Source of the DNA: an uncultured Pelagibacteraceae bacterium
GTDB taxonomy: Bacteria > Pseudomonadota > Alphaproteobacteria > Pelagibacterales > Pelagibacteraceae
Length of the DNA: 64,000 nucleotides
NCBI GenBank assembly: GCA_902582605.1
Contig: CACHSP010000001.1
Location: 62,001-126,000, forward strand
Direction: 5' to 3'
Within the stretch, counting starts at the first letter, position 1, and every line of letters starts with the position of its first letter. Positions 18,272 through 27,957 of the stretch are shown in pieces. Under the pieces are notes generated by a model. It was not told the origin of the DNA, made no database searches, and worked only from the letters and a program-made list of their open reading frames with translations. Made by a program: the position numbers and the translations under genes.

Positions 18272-21115
18272 ATGTTACTTAAAGATTATTTCCCAAATAT
18301 TGGAAAAAAATTTGAAAATACTTTTTTTTCTGACATCTGTTTTGAGAGTTCAAAAATAAAAAAAGATAATGTCTTTTTTGCGATTAAAGGCACAAATATT
18401 GATGGAAATAATTTCATATTAGATGCAATAAACAAAGGCTCAAAAATTATTGTAACTGAAAAAAAAATAACAAAATTTCCAAATGGAGTATTAATTATTC
18501 ATTCAAAAAATGTTAGAAAATTATTAGCTGAAGTTTCATTTAAAATTTATGACAAAAAACCAACAAATCTCATAGCAATTACAGGAACTAACGGAAAGTC
18601 TTCTGTAGCTGATTTTTATTATCAAATATTAAAATTTAATAAAAGAAAAGTTGCATCAATTGGAACTTTGGGTGTTAAATCAATCAACGAATATATAAAT
18701 TTATCCAATACAACCATCGACCCAATTCAATTGGGGAAGATATTAAATTATCTTAAAAATCAGAAAGTAGATGATGTAATATTGGAAGCTTCAAGTCATG
18801 GTTTAAGTCAAAATAGGTTAGATGGTTTAAAATTTAATTCAGGAATATTTACAAATTTATCTCAAGATCATTTAGATTATCATAAAAATTTAAAAGATTA
18901 TTTAATCGCAAAACTTTATCTTTTTGAGAAACTTCTATCTATTAAAGGCAATGTAATTACTGATGAAAAAATACCTGAATTTAGAAACATAAAAAAAATT
19001 GCATTAAAAAGAAATTTAAAGATTTATTCTATAAATAATCCAAAAAATCATTTTAAAATTTTATCTCACTATTTTGTAGGTGAGAAACAAATGTTAATAA
19101 TCAAATATAAAAACTTAATCAAAAATATTAAGCTCAATCTTATAGGTAAAATACAACTCAAGAACATAATGATGGCAATTATAGCCGCTCAAAAAAGTAA
19201 TCTAAGTTTAAATAAAATTTTGGGAGTTATTCCAAAAATTAGATCTGTTGAGGGAAGACTAGAAAAAATTGGCAATATTAAAAACAAATCTAAAGTTATC
19301 TTAGATTACGCACATACACCTGATGCATTAAAAATATCTCTTCTTTCACTAAGAGAGCAATTTCCTAATAAAAAAATTGTTCTTTTGTTTGGTTGTGGTG
19401 GGAATAGAGATCAAAATAAAAGATCAAAAATGGGCAAAATTGCTTCATCATATGCTGATCAAATATATTTGACAGATGATAATCCTAGACTGGAAAATCC
19501 TAATAAAATTAGAAAAGATATTAAAAGGGGGATAAATAGTAAAGAAATATCAGAAATTTCTGATAGAGCAAAGGCAATTTCTGAAGCAGTTAAAAATTTA
19601 ACTACAGGCAATATCTTATTAGTTGCTGGCAAGGGTCATGAAAAAATTCAAGAAATTGGTAATCGTAAAATTTATTTTTCAGATAAAAAAATAATTTTAA
19701 ACGCAATTAAATTAAAAAATTTGAATTTATCAAATAATTTGAAATTAAATCTTATTAAAGAATCATCTGGTGATAAAAAATTAAATACAAATTTAACTCT
19801 GGGACAAGCTAGAATTAATTCAAAAGAAGTTAAAAAAAATGATATTTTTTTTGCTATACGAGGTAGGAAAAATGATGGAAATAAGTTTGCAGAAGAAGCT
19901 CTGAAGAAAAAAGCTTCCATAGTAGTTGTTAATAAAATTAAAAAAAAATTAGATCATAAAAAACAAATAAAAGTAACAGATACATTGAAATTTTTGACCA
20001 AAACATCAAGTATTTTTAGAGAGAATATTGATGCAAAGATAATTGCAATAACAGGGAGCTGTGGAAAAACTACACTTAAGGAGTTATTAGGCAAAACTTT
20101 AAAAAAAATTTCTAAAACAACTATTTCCCCCAAATCTTTTAATAACAAATATGGGGTCCCATTAAGCCTTTTTAATTTGCGTAAGAACGATAATTATGGA
20201 GTTTTGGAAGTTGGCATGGATAAAAAAGGGGAAATTGATTATTTATCAAAAATTATCAAACCAGACATAAGCGTTATAACTAATATAAATTACGCTCATG
20301 CTAAAAATTTTAAGAATATAAAAGATATTGCACTTGCAAAATCTGAAATAATTTCAAATACGAAACCAAATGGTTTTGTGATTTTAAATGCAGATGATAA
20401 TTTTTTTAGATTACATCAAAAAATAGCTACCAAAAACAATATTAATACAATTTCATTTGGGATCAAAAATCATAAATCTGATGTGAAGTTAATTAATATT
20501 ATTAAAATTAATGATAATTTTAAAATAAATATCAAAGTTAAAGATTTTAACAAAAATTTTGTGATTTCTAATAATTTTCAAAATAATATTTATAATATTT
20601 TAGCTGCTTTAGCGGTAATGAGTATTAATATTGATATTACAAAATTAGATAAAAAAGTTTTTTTTAATTTTACAACTCCCCAAGGAAGAGGAGATTTATC
20701 AAGAATAAAAATAAATAAAAAAAATATAAACCTAATAGATGAAAGTTATAATTCAAATCCTTTATCCCTTAAATCTGCCATATTAAATTATGATAAAGTA
20801 AAGAGCAAAAAATTCAAAAAGTATCTATTACTTGGTGATATGTTAGAACTTGGAACTCATTCCAAAAAACTTCACCAGTCAATCGTTCCAATAATTAATA
20901 AAACAAAAATTGATAAAATTTTCTTAAAGGGAAACTATATAAGTCCAATATTCAAAAAGATTGTAAAATCAAAAAGAGGTAAAGTTTTTAGAACCAACTC
21001 TCAAATAATTAAATTTATTAAAAATGATTTGAATAATAACGATTATTTAATGGTTAAAGCCTCAAATGCGACAGGTTTTAATAAGATGATTAATGATTTA
21101 AAAGGAATTAAGTAG
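18272..21115 (+). CDS. Fused UDP-MurNAc-tripeptide synthetase / tripeptide-D-Ala-D-Ala ligase (MurE-MurF)
   Basis: 947 residues in one uninterrupted frame, about the sum of MurE and MurF. The MurE half (about 1-480) has the ATP loop AITGTNGKSSV, EASSHGLSQNRLDG, DYAHTPDALK, and the DNPR motif (residues 403-406) that selects meso-diaminopimelate. The MurF half (about 490-947) has NSKEVKKNDIFFAIRG, the ATP loop AITGSCGKTTL near residue 594, NNKYGVPLSL, and DESYNSNPLSLK. The protein should add meso-DAP and then D-Ala-D-Ala to the stem peptide. Fusion may channel the tripeptide intermediate. It abuts ftsI and mraY with no gap. Confidence 0.96.
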   Translation: MLLKDYFPNIGKKFENTFFSDICFESSKIKKDNVFFAIKGTNIDGNNFILDAINKGSKIIVTEKKITKFPNGVLIIHSKNVRKLLAEVSFKIYDKKPTNLIAITGTNGKSSVADFYYQILKFNKRKVASIGTLGVKSINEYINLSNTTIDPIQLGKILNYLKNQKVDDVILEASSHGLSQNRLDGLKFNSGIFTNLSQDHLDYHKNLKDYLIAKLYLFEKLLSIKGNVITDEKIPEFRNIKKIALKRNLKIYSINNPKNHFKILSHYFVGEKQMLIIKYKNLIKNIKLNLIGKIQLKNIMMAIIAAQKSNLSLNKILGVIPKIRSVEGRLEKIGNIKNKSKVILDYAHTPDALKISLLSLREQFPNKKIVLLFGCGGNRDQNKRSKMGKIASSYADQIYLTDDNPRLENPNKIRKDIKRGINSKEISEISDRAKAISEAVKNLTTGNILLVAGKGHEKIQEIGNRKIYFSDKKIILNAIKLKNLNLSNNLKLNLIKESSGDKKLNTNLTLGQARINSKEVKKNDIFFAIRGRKNDGNKFAEEALKKKASIVVVNKIKKKLDHKKQIKVTDTLKFLTKTSSIFRENIDAKIIAITGSCGKTTLKELLGKTLKKISKTTISPKSFNNKYGVPLSLFNLRKNDNYGVLEVGMDKKGEIDYLSKIIKPDISVITNINYAHAKNFKNIKDIALAKSEIISNTKPNGFVILNADDNFFRLHQKIATKNNINTISFGIKNHKSDVKLINIIKINDNFKINIKVKDFNKNFVISNNFQNNIYNILAALAVMSINIDITKLDKKVFFNFTTPQGRGDLSRIKINKKNINLIDESYNSNPLSLKSAILNYDKVKSKKFKKYLLLGDMLELGTHSKKLHQSIVPIINKTKIDKIFLKGNYISPIFKKIVKSKRGKVFRTNSQIIKFIKNDLNNNDYLMVKASNATGFNKMINDLKGIK

Positions 21116-22201
21116 ATGCTTTATCAATTTTTATTAAACTATGTAGATACGTTTGGATTTTTGAATGTTTTTAAATACTTAACTTTCAGAACTGGTTTAT
21201 CTGTTTTCACATCACTCATAATAGTTTTAATAATTGGAGGGCCGTTTATAAAATTCTTCTCAAATCAAAAAATTTTAAATCCTATAAGAGATGACGGACC
21301 TGAAGATCATATAATTAAAAAAATTGGTACACCAACAATGGGTGGATTAATTATTTTATTAGGTTTACTCACATCAGTAATTTTGTGGGCAGACTTATCA
21401 AATATTAATATTTTGTTTTGTGTGTACGTTGCTGTCTCATTCGGACTTCTAGGAGCATTTGATGATTATAAAAAAATTAAGTATAGCAACTCTTCAGGAA
21501 TTTCATCTAAATTTAAAATAATTTTACAAATTGTATTATCAATTATTGGTGTTGTTATTTATGTAAATTTTATAGATTACCAAGATATAACTAATTTATA
21601 TTTTCCATTTTTTAAAAACTTAATCATTAATCTTGGTTGGTTTTTTATTCCTTTTGCAATATTTGTAATTATTGGTTCATCTAATGCTGTTAATTTGACA
21701 GATGGTTTAGATGGTTTGGCAACTGTTCCAGTAATTTTAGTAGCAGCATGCTTTGCATTTATTAGTTATGTAACTGGTAATATTGTATTTTCAGATTATC
21801 TACAAATTCCTTACATAGAGGGAACTGGAGAGGTAGCAATATTTTGTGGAGCTATAATAGGTTCATGTCTTGGATTTTTATGGTTTAACGCTCCTCCAGC
21901 TAAAATTTTTATGGGTGATACTGGTTCATTGTCATTAGGGGGGTCTTTAGGAGCTATTGGAATAATAACAAAACATGAAATAGTTTTAGCAATCACCGGA
22001 GGCCTTTTTGTATTGGAAGCGGTATCTGTAATGGTTCAAGTTATTTCATTTAAACTTACTGGAAAAAGAATTTTTAAGATGGCTCCTATCCACCATCACT
22101 TTGAGAAAAAAGGTTGGCCAGAGTCGACTGTTGTAATAAGGTTTTGGATCATTTCTATAATTCTTGCAATGATAGGATTAGCTACTTTAAAATTGAGATG
22201 A
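21116..22201 (+). CDS. mraY: Phospho-N-acetylmuramoyl-pentapeptide transferase
   Basis: 361 residues, about ten membrane segments. Conserved motifs: DDGPEDHIIKKIGTPTMGGL, GAFDDYKKI, NAVNLTDGLDGLA, GSCLGFLWFNAPPAKIFMGDTGSL and FKMAPIHHHFEKKGWPE. It transfers phospho-MurNAc-pentapeptide to undecaprenyl phosphate, making lipid I on the inner leaflet. It starts directly after the murEF stop, and its stop codon overlaps the murD start (ATGA). Confidence 0.98.
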   Translation: MLYQFLLNYVDTFGFLNVFKYLTFRTGLSVFTSLIIVLIIGGPFIKFFSNQKILNPIRDDGPEDHIIKKIGTPTMGGLIILLGLLTSVILWADLSNINILFCVYVAVSFGLLGAFDDYKKIKYSNSSGISSKFKIILQIVLSIIGVVIYVNFIDYQDITNLYFPFFKNLIINLGWFFIPFAIFVIIGSSNAVNLTDGLDGLATVPVILVAACFAFISYVTGNIVFSDYLQIPYIEGTGEVAIFCGAIIGSCLGFLWFNAPPAKIFMGDTGSLSLGGSLGAIGIITKHEIVLAITGGLFVLEAVSVMVQVISFKLTGKRIFKMAPIHHHFEKKGWPESTVVIRFWIISIILAMIGLATLKLR

Positions 22202-23484
22202 AAAAAAAAATTGAAAATATTTTTTTGAAAAAAAAAATATTAATCTATGGTCTTGGAAAAAGTGGGATATCATCTTTTAAATTTTTAAGAAACAAAGCTG
22301 ATATTTATTTATTTGATGATTTAAAAAACACACATCCAAAACAAATTTCTAAATTAAAATTATTAAAAATAAAATTTGATATAATCATTATTAGCCCAGG
22401 TATCAATATTTTTAATTGTAAATTATCTAAATTTCTAAAACTTAATAAGAAAAAAATTTATACAGATTTAGATGTATTTTTTACTTTTTTTAAAAATAAA
22501 TACATTACTATTACAGGTACCAATGGAAAATCTACTACTGCTAAAATTTTATATGAAGTTTTAAAAGATCAAAAAAAAGATGTGAGACTTATCGGAAACA
22601 TTGGCAACCCTCCATTTAATGAAAAAAAAATATCAAAAAATACGATTTTTGTGATAGAGGCATCTTCTTACCAGCTTGAATACAGTCAGTTATTTAGTTC
22701 AAAATATTCAATAATCTTGAATATTAAACCTGATCATCTTGAGAGACATAAAACTCTTCAAAATTATGTTGATGCAAAATTTAAACTTTTAGATTCTCAA
22801 TCCAAAAGTTGTTCAGCATTTGTAAAAAGCGATGACTTATTAATTTCAAGAAAATTAAAAACTAAAAAATTTAATTGTAAAATTGTTAAAGTAAATACAA
22901 AAAAAAATTACAATGATTTTCTGGAAGTAAGAAATAAATATTTTTTAACTGAGTCAAATAGAGAAAATCTATCTTTTATTATAGAATTGGCAAAAAAATT
23001 AAAACTTAAAAACTATCTTTTACAAAAAACGATAAAAAATTTTAAGGGTTTGAAATATCGCCAACAAATTATTCTTCAAAAGAAGAATCTCACTATTATA
23101 AATGACTCAAAATCTACCAGTTTCTCATCTTCTGTCGGAATGTTTAAAAAAGGCTCCAACATATTATGGTTATTGGGTGGTATTTATAAAAAAGGTGACA
23201 AATTAGAATTAAAAAAAAAAGATTTAAGGAATGTTACCGCTTTTATTTATGGAGAAAATAAAAATCTTTTTATCAAACAGCTTAGAAGTAAAGTAAAATA
23301 TAAAAATTATAAAAATTTAGAAGACGCAGTGAAAAACGTTTTTTCTATAATCAAAACAAAAAGATCTATTAAATATACGATATTATTTAGCCCTTGTGCA
23401 GCGTCGTTTGATAGTTTTAAAAATTTCGAGGAAAGAGGTTTATATTTTAATCGATTAGTAAAAAGATTTATGTATGGAAAATAA
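22198..23484 (+). CDS. murD: UDP-MurNAc-L-alanine:D-glutamate ligase
   Basis: 428 residues from ATG 22198, which shares 4 nt with the mraY stop; an in-frame ATG at 22114 would add 28 residues from inside mraY and is not credible. MurD features: N-terminal Rossmann part (ILIYGLGKSGISS), the ATP loop ITGTNGKSTT near residue 105, VIEASSYQLEY, NIKPDHLERH, INDSKSTSF and WLLGGIYKKGD, and the C-terminal LFSPCAASFDSFKNFEERG. It adds D-glutamate to UDP-MurNAc-L-Ala. It overlaps ftsW by 11 nt. Confidence 0.96.
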   Translation: MKKKIENIFLKKKILIYGLGKSGISSFKFLRNKADIYLFDDLKNTHPKQISKLKLLKIKFDIIIISPGINIFNCKLSKFLKLNKKKIYTDLDVFFTFFKNKYITITGTNGKSTTAKILYEVLKDQKKDVRLIGNIGNPPFNEKKISKNTIFVIEASSYQLEYSQLFSSKYSIILNIKPDHLERHKTLQNYVDAKFKLLDSQSKSCSAFVKSDDLLISRKLKTKKFNCKIVKVNTKKNYNDFLEVRNKYFLTESNRENLSFIIELAKKLKLKNYLLQKTIKNFKGLKYRQQIILQKKNLTIINDSKSTSFSSSVGMFKKGSNILWLLGGIYKKGDKLELKKKDLRNVTAFIYGENKNLFIKQLRSKVKYKNYKNLEDAVKNVFSIIKTKRSIKYTILFSPCAASFDSFKNFEERGLYFNRLVKRFMYGK

Positions 23485-24598
23485 GAATACTTTATTTGGT
23501 ATCTATTATGATTGGTGGAAAAATATTGATAAGTTTCTTTTTTCACTGATTATTTTATTATTTTTAACAGGTTTATTTTTTTCCTTAGTTTCCACATCAT
23601 TAATTGCCTCTGATAAATTAGACACAAATGATTATCAATTTTTTTTCAAACATTTAGTTTTTATTTTGTTAGGAATGGTTATAATTTTTTTATTATCCTC
23701 AATCAAAAAAGAACAACTTCTAAAATATTCTTCTCTATTCTTTCTTTTATCATTAATATTTTTAATTTTAGTGCCTATAATTGGGGTAGAGGTTAAGGGT
23801 TCAAAAAGATGGATAGATCTATACTTTCTACCTAGATTTCAACCGATAGAGTTAGTAAAGCCATTTCTTATCGTTTTTATAAGTTCGATATTGTGTAGCC
23901 AAAAATTTAGAAATATTTATTTAAAGTATTTATTTTCTTTTATAATAACTTTAGGTATTGCCTTATTATTATCATTACAGCCAGATATAGGACAAACTCT
24001 TTTAGTTTTTTTTAGTTGGTCGGTTTTGATATTTACTTCGGGTATAAGTATATTTTTACTTTTTTTTTTATTTTCATCAATTGTTTTAACATTTTTTTAC
24101 TTAATTTTTTTTGTTTCGAAATTTACATACATTAAAAATAGAATAATATCTTTTTTAGACTCTGAAACTGGAACTTATAATTTTCAATCAGACAAAGCTT
24201 TAGAGTCTATTACGAGTGGAGGCTTTTTTGGGAAAGGTATAGGAGAGGGGACTTTAAAAAATAGAGTTCCAGAGGCACATACAGATTATATCATTTCTGT
24301 AATTTCTGAAGAGTTTGGTGTAATTGCCATAATTTTAATCTTTTTATTATTTTTAATATTTATTTACTCGGTGTTTAAAAAAGTAAATTTTGAAAATAAT
24401 GAAACTATTAAATTAATTTTAGTTGGATCTATAAGCCTTATATTAATGCAAGCTATAATTCATATTGGAGTAAATATTAGATTATTTCCTACAACTGGTA
24501 TGACATTGCCATTTATAAGTTATGGAGGTTCCTCAATAATTAGTATTTCAATTTTATCTGGAATAATTTTGAACCTAACAAAAAGAAATCTAAATTAG
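23474..24598 (+). CDS. ftsW: Septal peptidoglycan glycosyltransferase FtsW
   Basis: 374 residues, about ten membrane segments with very F/L/I-rich composition. SEDS-family motifs: KGSKRWIDLYFLPRFQPIELVKPFLI, LQPDIGQTLLVFF, GGFFGKGIGEGTLKNRVPEAHTDYIISVISEEFG, and RLFPTTGMTLPFISYGGSS near the end. It polymerises lipid II at the septum with FtsI. A single-nucleotide gap separates it from murG. Confidence 0.97.
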   Translation: MENKNTLFGIYYDWWKNIDKFLFSLIILLFLTGLFFSLVSTSLIASDKLDTNDYQFFFKHLVFILLGMVIIFLLSSIKKEQLLKYSSLFFLLSLIFLILVPIIGVEVKGSKRWIDLYFLPRFQPIELVKPFLIVFISSILCSQKFRNIYLKYLFSFIITLGIALLLSLQPDIGQTLLVFFSWSVLIFTSGISIFLLFFLFSSIVLTFFYLIFFVSKFTYIKNRIISFLDSETGTYNFQSDKALESITSGGFFGKGIGEGTLKNRVPEAHTDYIISVISEEFGVIAIILIFLLFLIFIYSVFKKVNFENNETIKLILVGSISLILMQAIIHIGVNIRLFPTTGMTLPFISYGGSSIISISILSGIILNLTKRNLN

Positions 24599-24599
24599 A

Positions 24600-25664
24600 A
24601 TGAATAAAAATTACTTAATAACTACAGGAGGATCAGGGGGCCATGTAATCCCCGCAGTGATACTTTATGAACATTTGTCTAGAGATGCAAAAGTAATAAT
24701 TACAACCGATAAGAGAGGTTTAAAATATTTAAAAAATGAAAATTATCAATTAAGGATTATTGATACTCCAAGGTTAAATAATATATTTTTATTTCCAATA
24801 AATTTAATATTAGTAATTATACTGACGATAAAATCATTTTTATTATTAAAAAAAAATAATATTGAAAAATTATTCTCTACCGGGGGTTATATGTCTCTTC
24901 CACTATTATTAGCAGCAAAATTTTTAGGATTAAAGATTTACCTGTTTGAACCCAATCAAGTTTTGGGTAGAGCAAATAAATTTTTTTTAAGCTCATGTGA
25001 AAAAATAATTTGTTACAGGGAAAAAATTAAAAATTTTCCACTAAAATATATAAGTAAAATTGAGACAACATTTCCTTTGGTTAGAGAAAAATTTTATAAT
25101 TTGAAACAAAAAAATTTTAATCATCAAAAATTAGATTTATTGATTGTTGGAGGAAGTCAAGGGGCGAATATCTTTGATGTCAATCTCAAAAATAAGATTG
25201 TTAATATTTCAAAAAAATACCCAATCAGAATTTTGCATCAAACTAATGAGAAAAATATTCTTAATCTAAAAAATTTTTATCATGAAAATAATGTTGAATG
25301 TTTAATCTTCAGTTTTAATAAAAATTTTGAGGAAATAATTAATAATTCAGATATCTGTATAACCAGAGCAGGTGCTTCAACATTAGCTGAATTATCTCTA
25401 TTAAATATACCGTTTATTGCAGTGCCATTACCAAATTCTAAGGACAATCATCAATTTGAAAATGCTTTATTTTACAAAGAAAAAGAATGTTGCTGGATGC
25501 TTAATCAAAAGACATTTGATGATAACATTGAGCAACTTTTAAATAATATATTATCTGAAAATTCTGATTTTTTACAAAAAAAGGAAAATTTAAAAAAATT
25601 AAATTACAAAAATACTTGGACTAATGTACATCAAAAAATATTAAATATAATTAATGAAAATTGA
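24600..25664 (+). CDS. murG: UDP-GlcNAc:lipid I N-acetylglucosaminyltransferase
   Basis: 354 residues, GT-B fold (GT28). Motifs: LITTGGSGGHVIPAVIL at the N-terminus, KLFSTGGYMSLPLLLAAKFLG, LFEPNQVLGRANKFF, LLIVGGSQGANIFD, and the C-terminal donor site CITRAGASTLAELSLLNIPFIAVPLPNSKDNHQFENA. It converts lipid I to lipid II on the cytoplasmic membrane face. It overlaps murC by 11 nt. Confidence 0.97.
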   Translation: MNKNYLITTGGSGGHVIPAVILYEHLSRDAKVIITTDKRGLKYLKNENYQLRIIDTPRLNNIFLFPINLILVIILTIKSFLLLKKNNIEKLFSTGGYMSLPLLLAAKFLGLKIYLFEPNQVLGRANKFFLSSCEKIICYREKIKNFPLKYISKIETTFPLVREKFYNLKQKNFNHQKLDLLIVGGSQGANIFDVNLKNKIVNISKKYPIRILHQTNEKNILNLKNFYHENNVECLIFSFNKNFEEIINNSDICITRAGASTLAELSLLNIPFIAVPLPNSKDNHQFENALFYKEKECCWMLNQKTFDDNIEQLLNNILSENSDFLQKKENLKKLNYKNTWTNVHQKILNIINEN

Positions 25665-27048
25665 ATTAGCAAAAACTGAGGTTATTCACTTCATTGGTAT
25701 CGGTGGTATCGGTATGAGTGGACTTTCTTTAATAATGAAAGGGAAAGGATTTAAAGTTCAAGGTAGTGACATATCATCAAATAAAAATATAGATAGATTA
25801 AAAAAAGAAAAAATAAAAGTTTTTATCGGTCAAAAAAAACAAAATTTAAAGAATGCAACAATAGCGGTTATTTCCTCAGCAATTAAAAAAAATAATTCAG
25901 AATACATTGAAGCTAGAAGAAAAAAACTTCCAATTATTACTAGAGGAAGAATGTTAGCTCATATTGTCTCTCTTATGAAAAATATTGTCGTGGTTGGTTC
26001 ACATGGTAAGACCACAACAACTTCTTTAATTACCTCAATATTGCAAAAAACCAAATTAGATCCAACAATTATTAATGGAGGAGTAATTAATTCAATCAAA
26101 AATACTGCTAAGCTAGGAAATAGTGATTGGACAGTTTTGGAAGCAGACGAGTCTGATGGAAGTTTCCTCCATATTCCTCCTACTTATTCAATTATTACAA
26201 ATATAGACAGAGAGCATATGGATTTTTACAAATCTATGGATGACTTAGAGAAATATTTCATTAATTTTATAAAAAAAGTTCCTTCGTTTGGAAAATCATT
26301 TATTTGTTTAGATGACCCTGTAAATAATAAGATAATTAAAAAATTATCGAATAGAAATTTTTATACCTATGGACTTCATTCAAAATCAAATTTTTTAATT
26401 AAGAATATAAAGCAAAACAAAACCTTTACAGAATTTGACATGTTAGTGAATGTCCCAAATAAGAAAAGAATAAAGATAAAAAAAATTAGAATTCCACTAC
26501 TAGGTATTCATAATGTAAGAAATTCTGTTGCAGCTACTGCAGTTGCAATTACTATTGGTATTTCAATTTCTGATATAAAAAAAGGATTAAAAAATTTTAA
26601 AGGTGTTCAAAGAAGATTTAATAAAATATTTACTTATAACAATATTGATTTCTATGATGATTATGCTCATCATCCAACTGAAATAAAAGTAGTTTTGGAT
26701 GGTGTAAACAAGGTTTATAAAGATTATGAAAAAGTTTGTATTTTTCAACCACATAGAGTGTCAAGACTTAAAGATTTAAGAAAAGAATTTTCCTTTGCAT
26801 TTAAGAATGCCGATATTGTTGTTTTATGTCCAATATATTCAGCGGGAGAAAAAATAAAGTTAGGATTTAATTATATAAATTTTGCTAAGGAGATAATAAA
26901 AAATTCAAAAGTAAAATTATTTTTAGTAAATGATAATTTTCAACTGGCTAAATTTATCAAAAAAAATATGAGTGGAAAAAAAATCGTAATTGGAATGGGT
27001 GCAGGTTCCATATCTAATTGGATGAGGCAACTCCCGAAATTAATATAA
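25654..27048 (+). CDS. murC: UDP-MurNAc:L-alanine ligase
   Basis: 464 residues. Motifs: IHFIGIGGIGMSGLS (UDP-binding N-domain), VVVGSHGKTTTTSLI (ATP loop near residue 115), VLEADESDGSFL, TNIDREHMDFY, FYDDYAHHPTEIKVVL and IFQPHRVSRLKDL. It adds the first stem-peptide residue to UDP-MurNAc. The TAA stop shares one base with the murB ATG. Confidence 0.97.
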   Translation: MKIELAKTEVIHFIGIGGIGMSGLSLIMKGKGFKVQGSDISSNKNIDRLKKEKIKVFIGQKKQNLKNATIAVISSAIKKNNSEYIEARRKKLPIITRGRMLAHIVSLMKNIVVVGSHGKTTTTSLITSILQKTKLDPTIINGGVINSIKNTAKLGNSDWTVLEADESDGSFLHIPPTYSIITNIDREHMDFYKSMDDLEKYFINFIKKVPSFGKSFICLDDPVNNKIIKKLSNRNFYTYGLHSKSNFLIKNIKQNKTFTEFDMLVNVPNKKRIKIKKIRIPLLGIHNVRNSVAATAVAITIGISISDIKKGLKNFKGVQRRFNKIFTYNNIDFYDDYAHHPTEIKVVLDGVNKVYKDYEKVCIFQPHRVSRLKDLRKEFSFAFKNADIVVLCPIYSAGEKIKLGFNYINFAKEIIKNSKVKLFLVNDNFQLAKFIKKNMSGKKIVIGMGAGSISNWMRQLPKLI

Positions 27049-27956
27049 TGAAATTAGATAAACTAAAAACATTGTTTGGAGAATTTAATAAAAATGTAAG
27101 ATTTGAGCACGATCTTAAAAAAAAAAATTGGTTTAATATTGGTGGAAAAACAAAAGTTTTTTTTAAAGCCAACAATCTTCACGAATTGATTAAATTTTTG
27201 AAAATAGTAAATAATCAAGAAAAAATATTTATTCTTGGAGCAGGTTCTAACACTCTAATATCTGATGATTTATTTGATGGTATAGTGATAAAATTAGGAA
27301 AAAATTTTAATAATATCTCACTTCTTGGAGATGATGTTATAATTGCTGGAAGTGCGGTGACTGATAAATCTCTCTCAGATTTTGCTGAAAGAAATAGTCT
27401 AAGTGGATTTGAATTTTTATCTTGTATACCAGGCACAATAGGAGGTGGAATTAGAATGAACGCAGGTTGTTTTAATAAAGAATTTAAAGATATATTGATA
27501 TCAGTTCAAGCAATCGATAAATCTGGAAATATCGTTACTATCCCAAGTAAAGAAATAAAATTTGAGTATAGAAAAAGTAACTTACCCGATAATTTGATCT
27601 TTTTAAGTGCTTCATTTAAAGGGTCAAAATCTAGTTCCTCTCAAATAAAAAATGAAATTGAGAATTTAGTAAAAAAAAAAGAAAAAGCACAACCTACAAG
27701 AATTAAAACTAGTGGAAGCACTTTTAAAAATCCTAAATCACAAACAAATAAGAAAGTTTGGGAGTTAATTAAAGAGTCAGTTCCTTTAGACAAAAGTTTT
27801 GGGGATGCATGTATTTCAGAAAAACATTGTAATTTTTTTGTCAATAAGGGTACCGCTTCTTTTAATGATATGAACAACTTAATTGAATTTGTATCAAAAG
27901 AGGTTTTAAAAAAAACTGGTATAAAATTAGAAAAAGAAATTAAGATTTTAAAATAA
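27048..27956 (+). CDS. murB: UDP-N-acetylenolpyruvoylglucosamine reductase
   Basis: 302 residues from ATG 27048, which overlaps the murC stop by one base; an in-frame ATG 30 nt earlier lies inside murC and is less likely. FAD-binding motifs KNWFNIGGKTKVFFKA, ILGAGSNTLISD, SGFEFLSCIPGTIGGGIRMNAGC and TSGSTFKNPKSQT are typical. It reduces enolpyruvyl-UDP-GlcNAc to UDP-MurNAc with NADPH. The length and the FKNP segment suggest the type IIa/IIb MurB common in alphaproteobacteria. Stop and ddl start are one base apart. Confidence 0.96.
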   Translation: MKLDKLKTLFGEFNKNVRFEHDLKKKNWFNIGGKTKVFFKANNLHELIKFLKIVNNQEKIFILGAGSNTLISDDLFDGIVIKLGKNFNNISLLGDDVIIAGSAVTDKSLSDFAERNSLSGFEFLSCIPGTIGGGIRMNAGCFNKEFKDILISVQAIDKSGNIVTIPSKEIKFEYRKSNLPDNLIFLSASFKGSKSSSSQIKNEIENLVKKKEKAQPTRIKTSGSTFKNPKSQTNKKVWELIKESVPLDKSFGDACISEKHCNFFVNKGTASFNDMNNLIEFVSKEVLKKTGIKLEKEIKILK

Positions 27957-27957
27957 A

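Noticed and set aside
22114-22197. Extended murD start adding 28 residues
   Set aside because: The extension reads from inside mraY in another frame; ATG 22198 overlaps the mraY stop (ATGA), as at other junctions in this cluster.
27018-27047. Extended murB start adding 10 residues
   Set aside because: It falls inside murC; ATG 27048 overlaps the murC stop by one base and gives a normal N-terminus.
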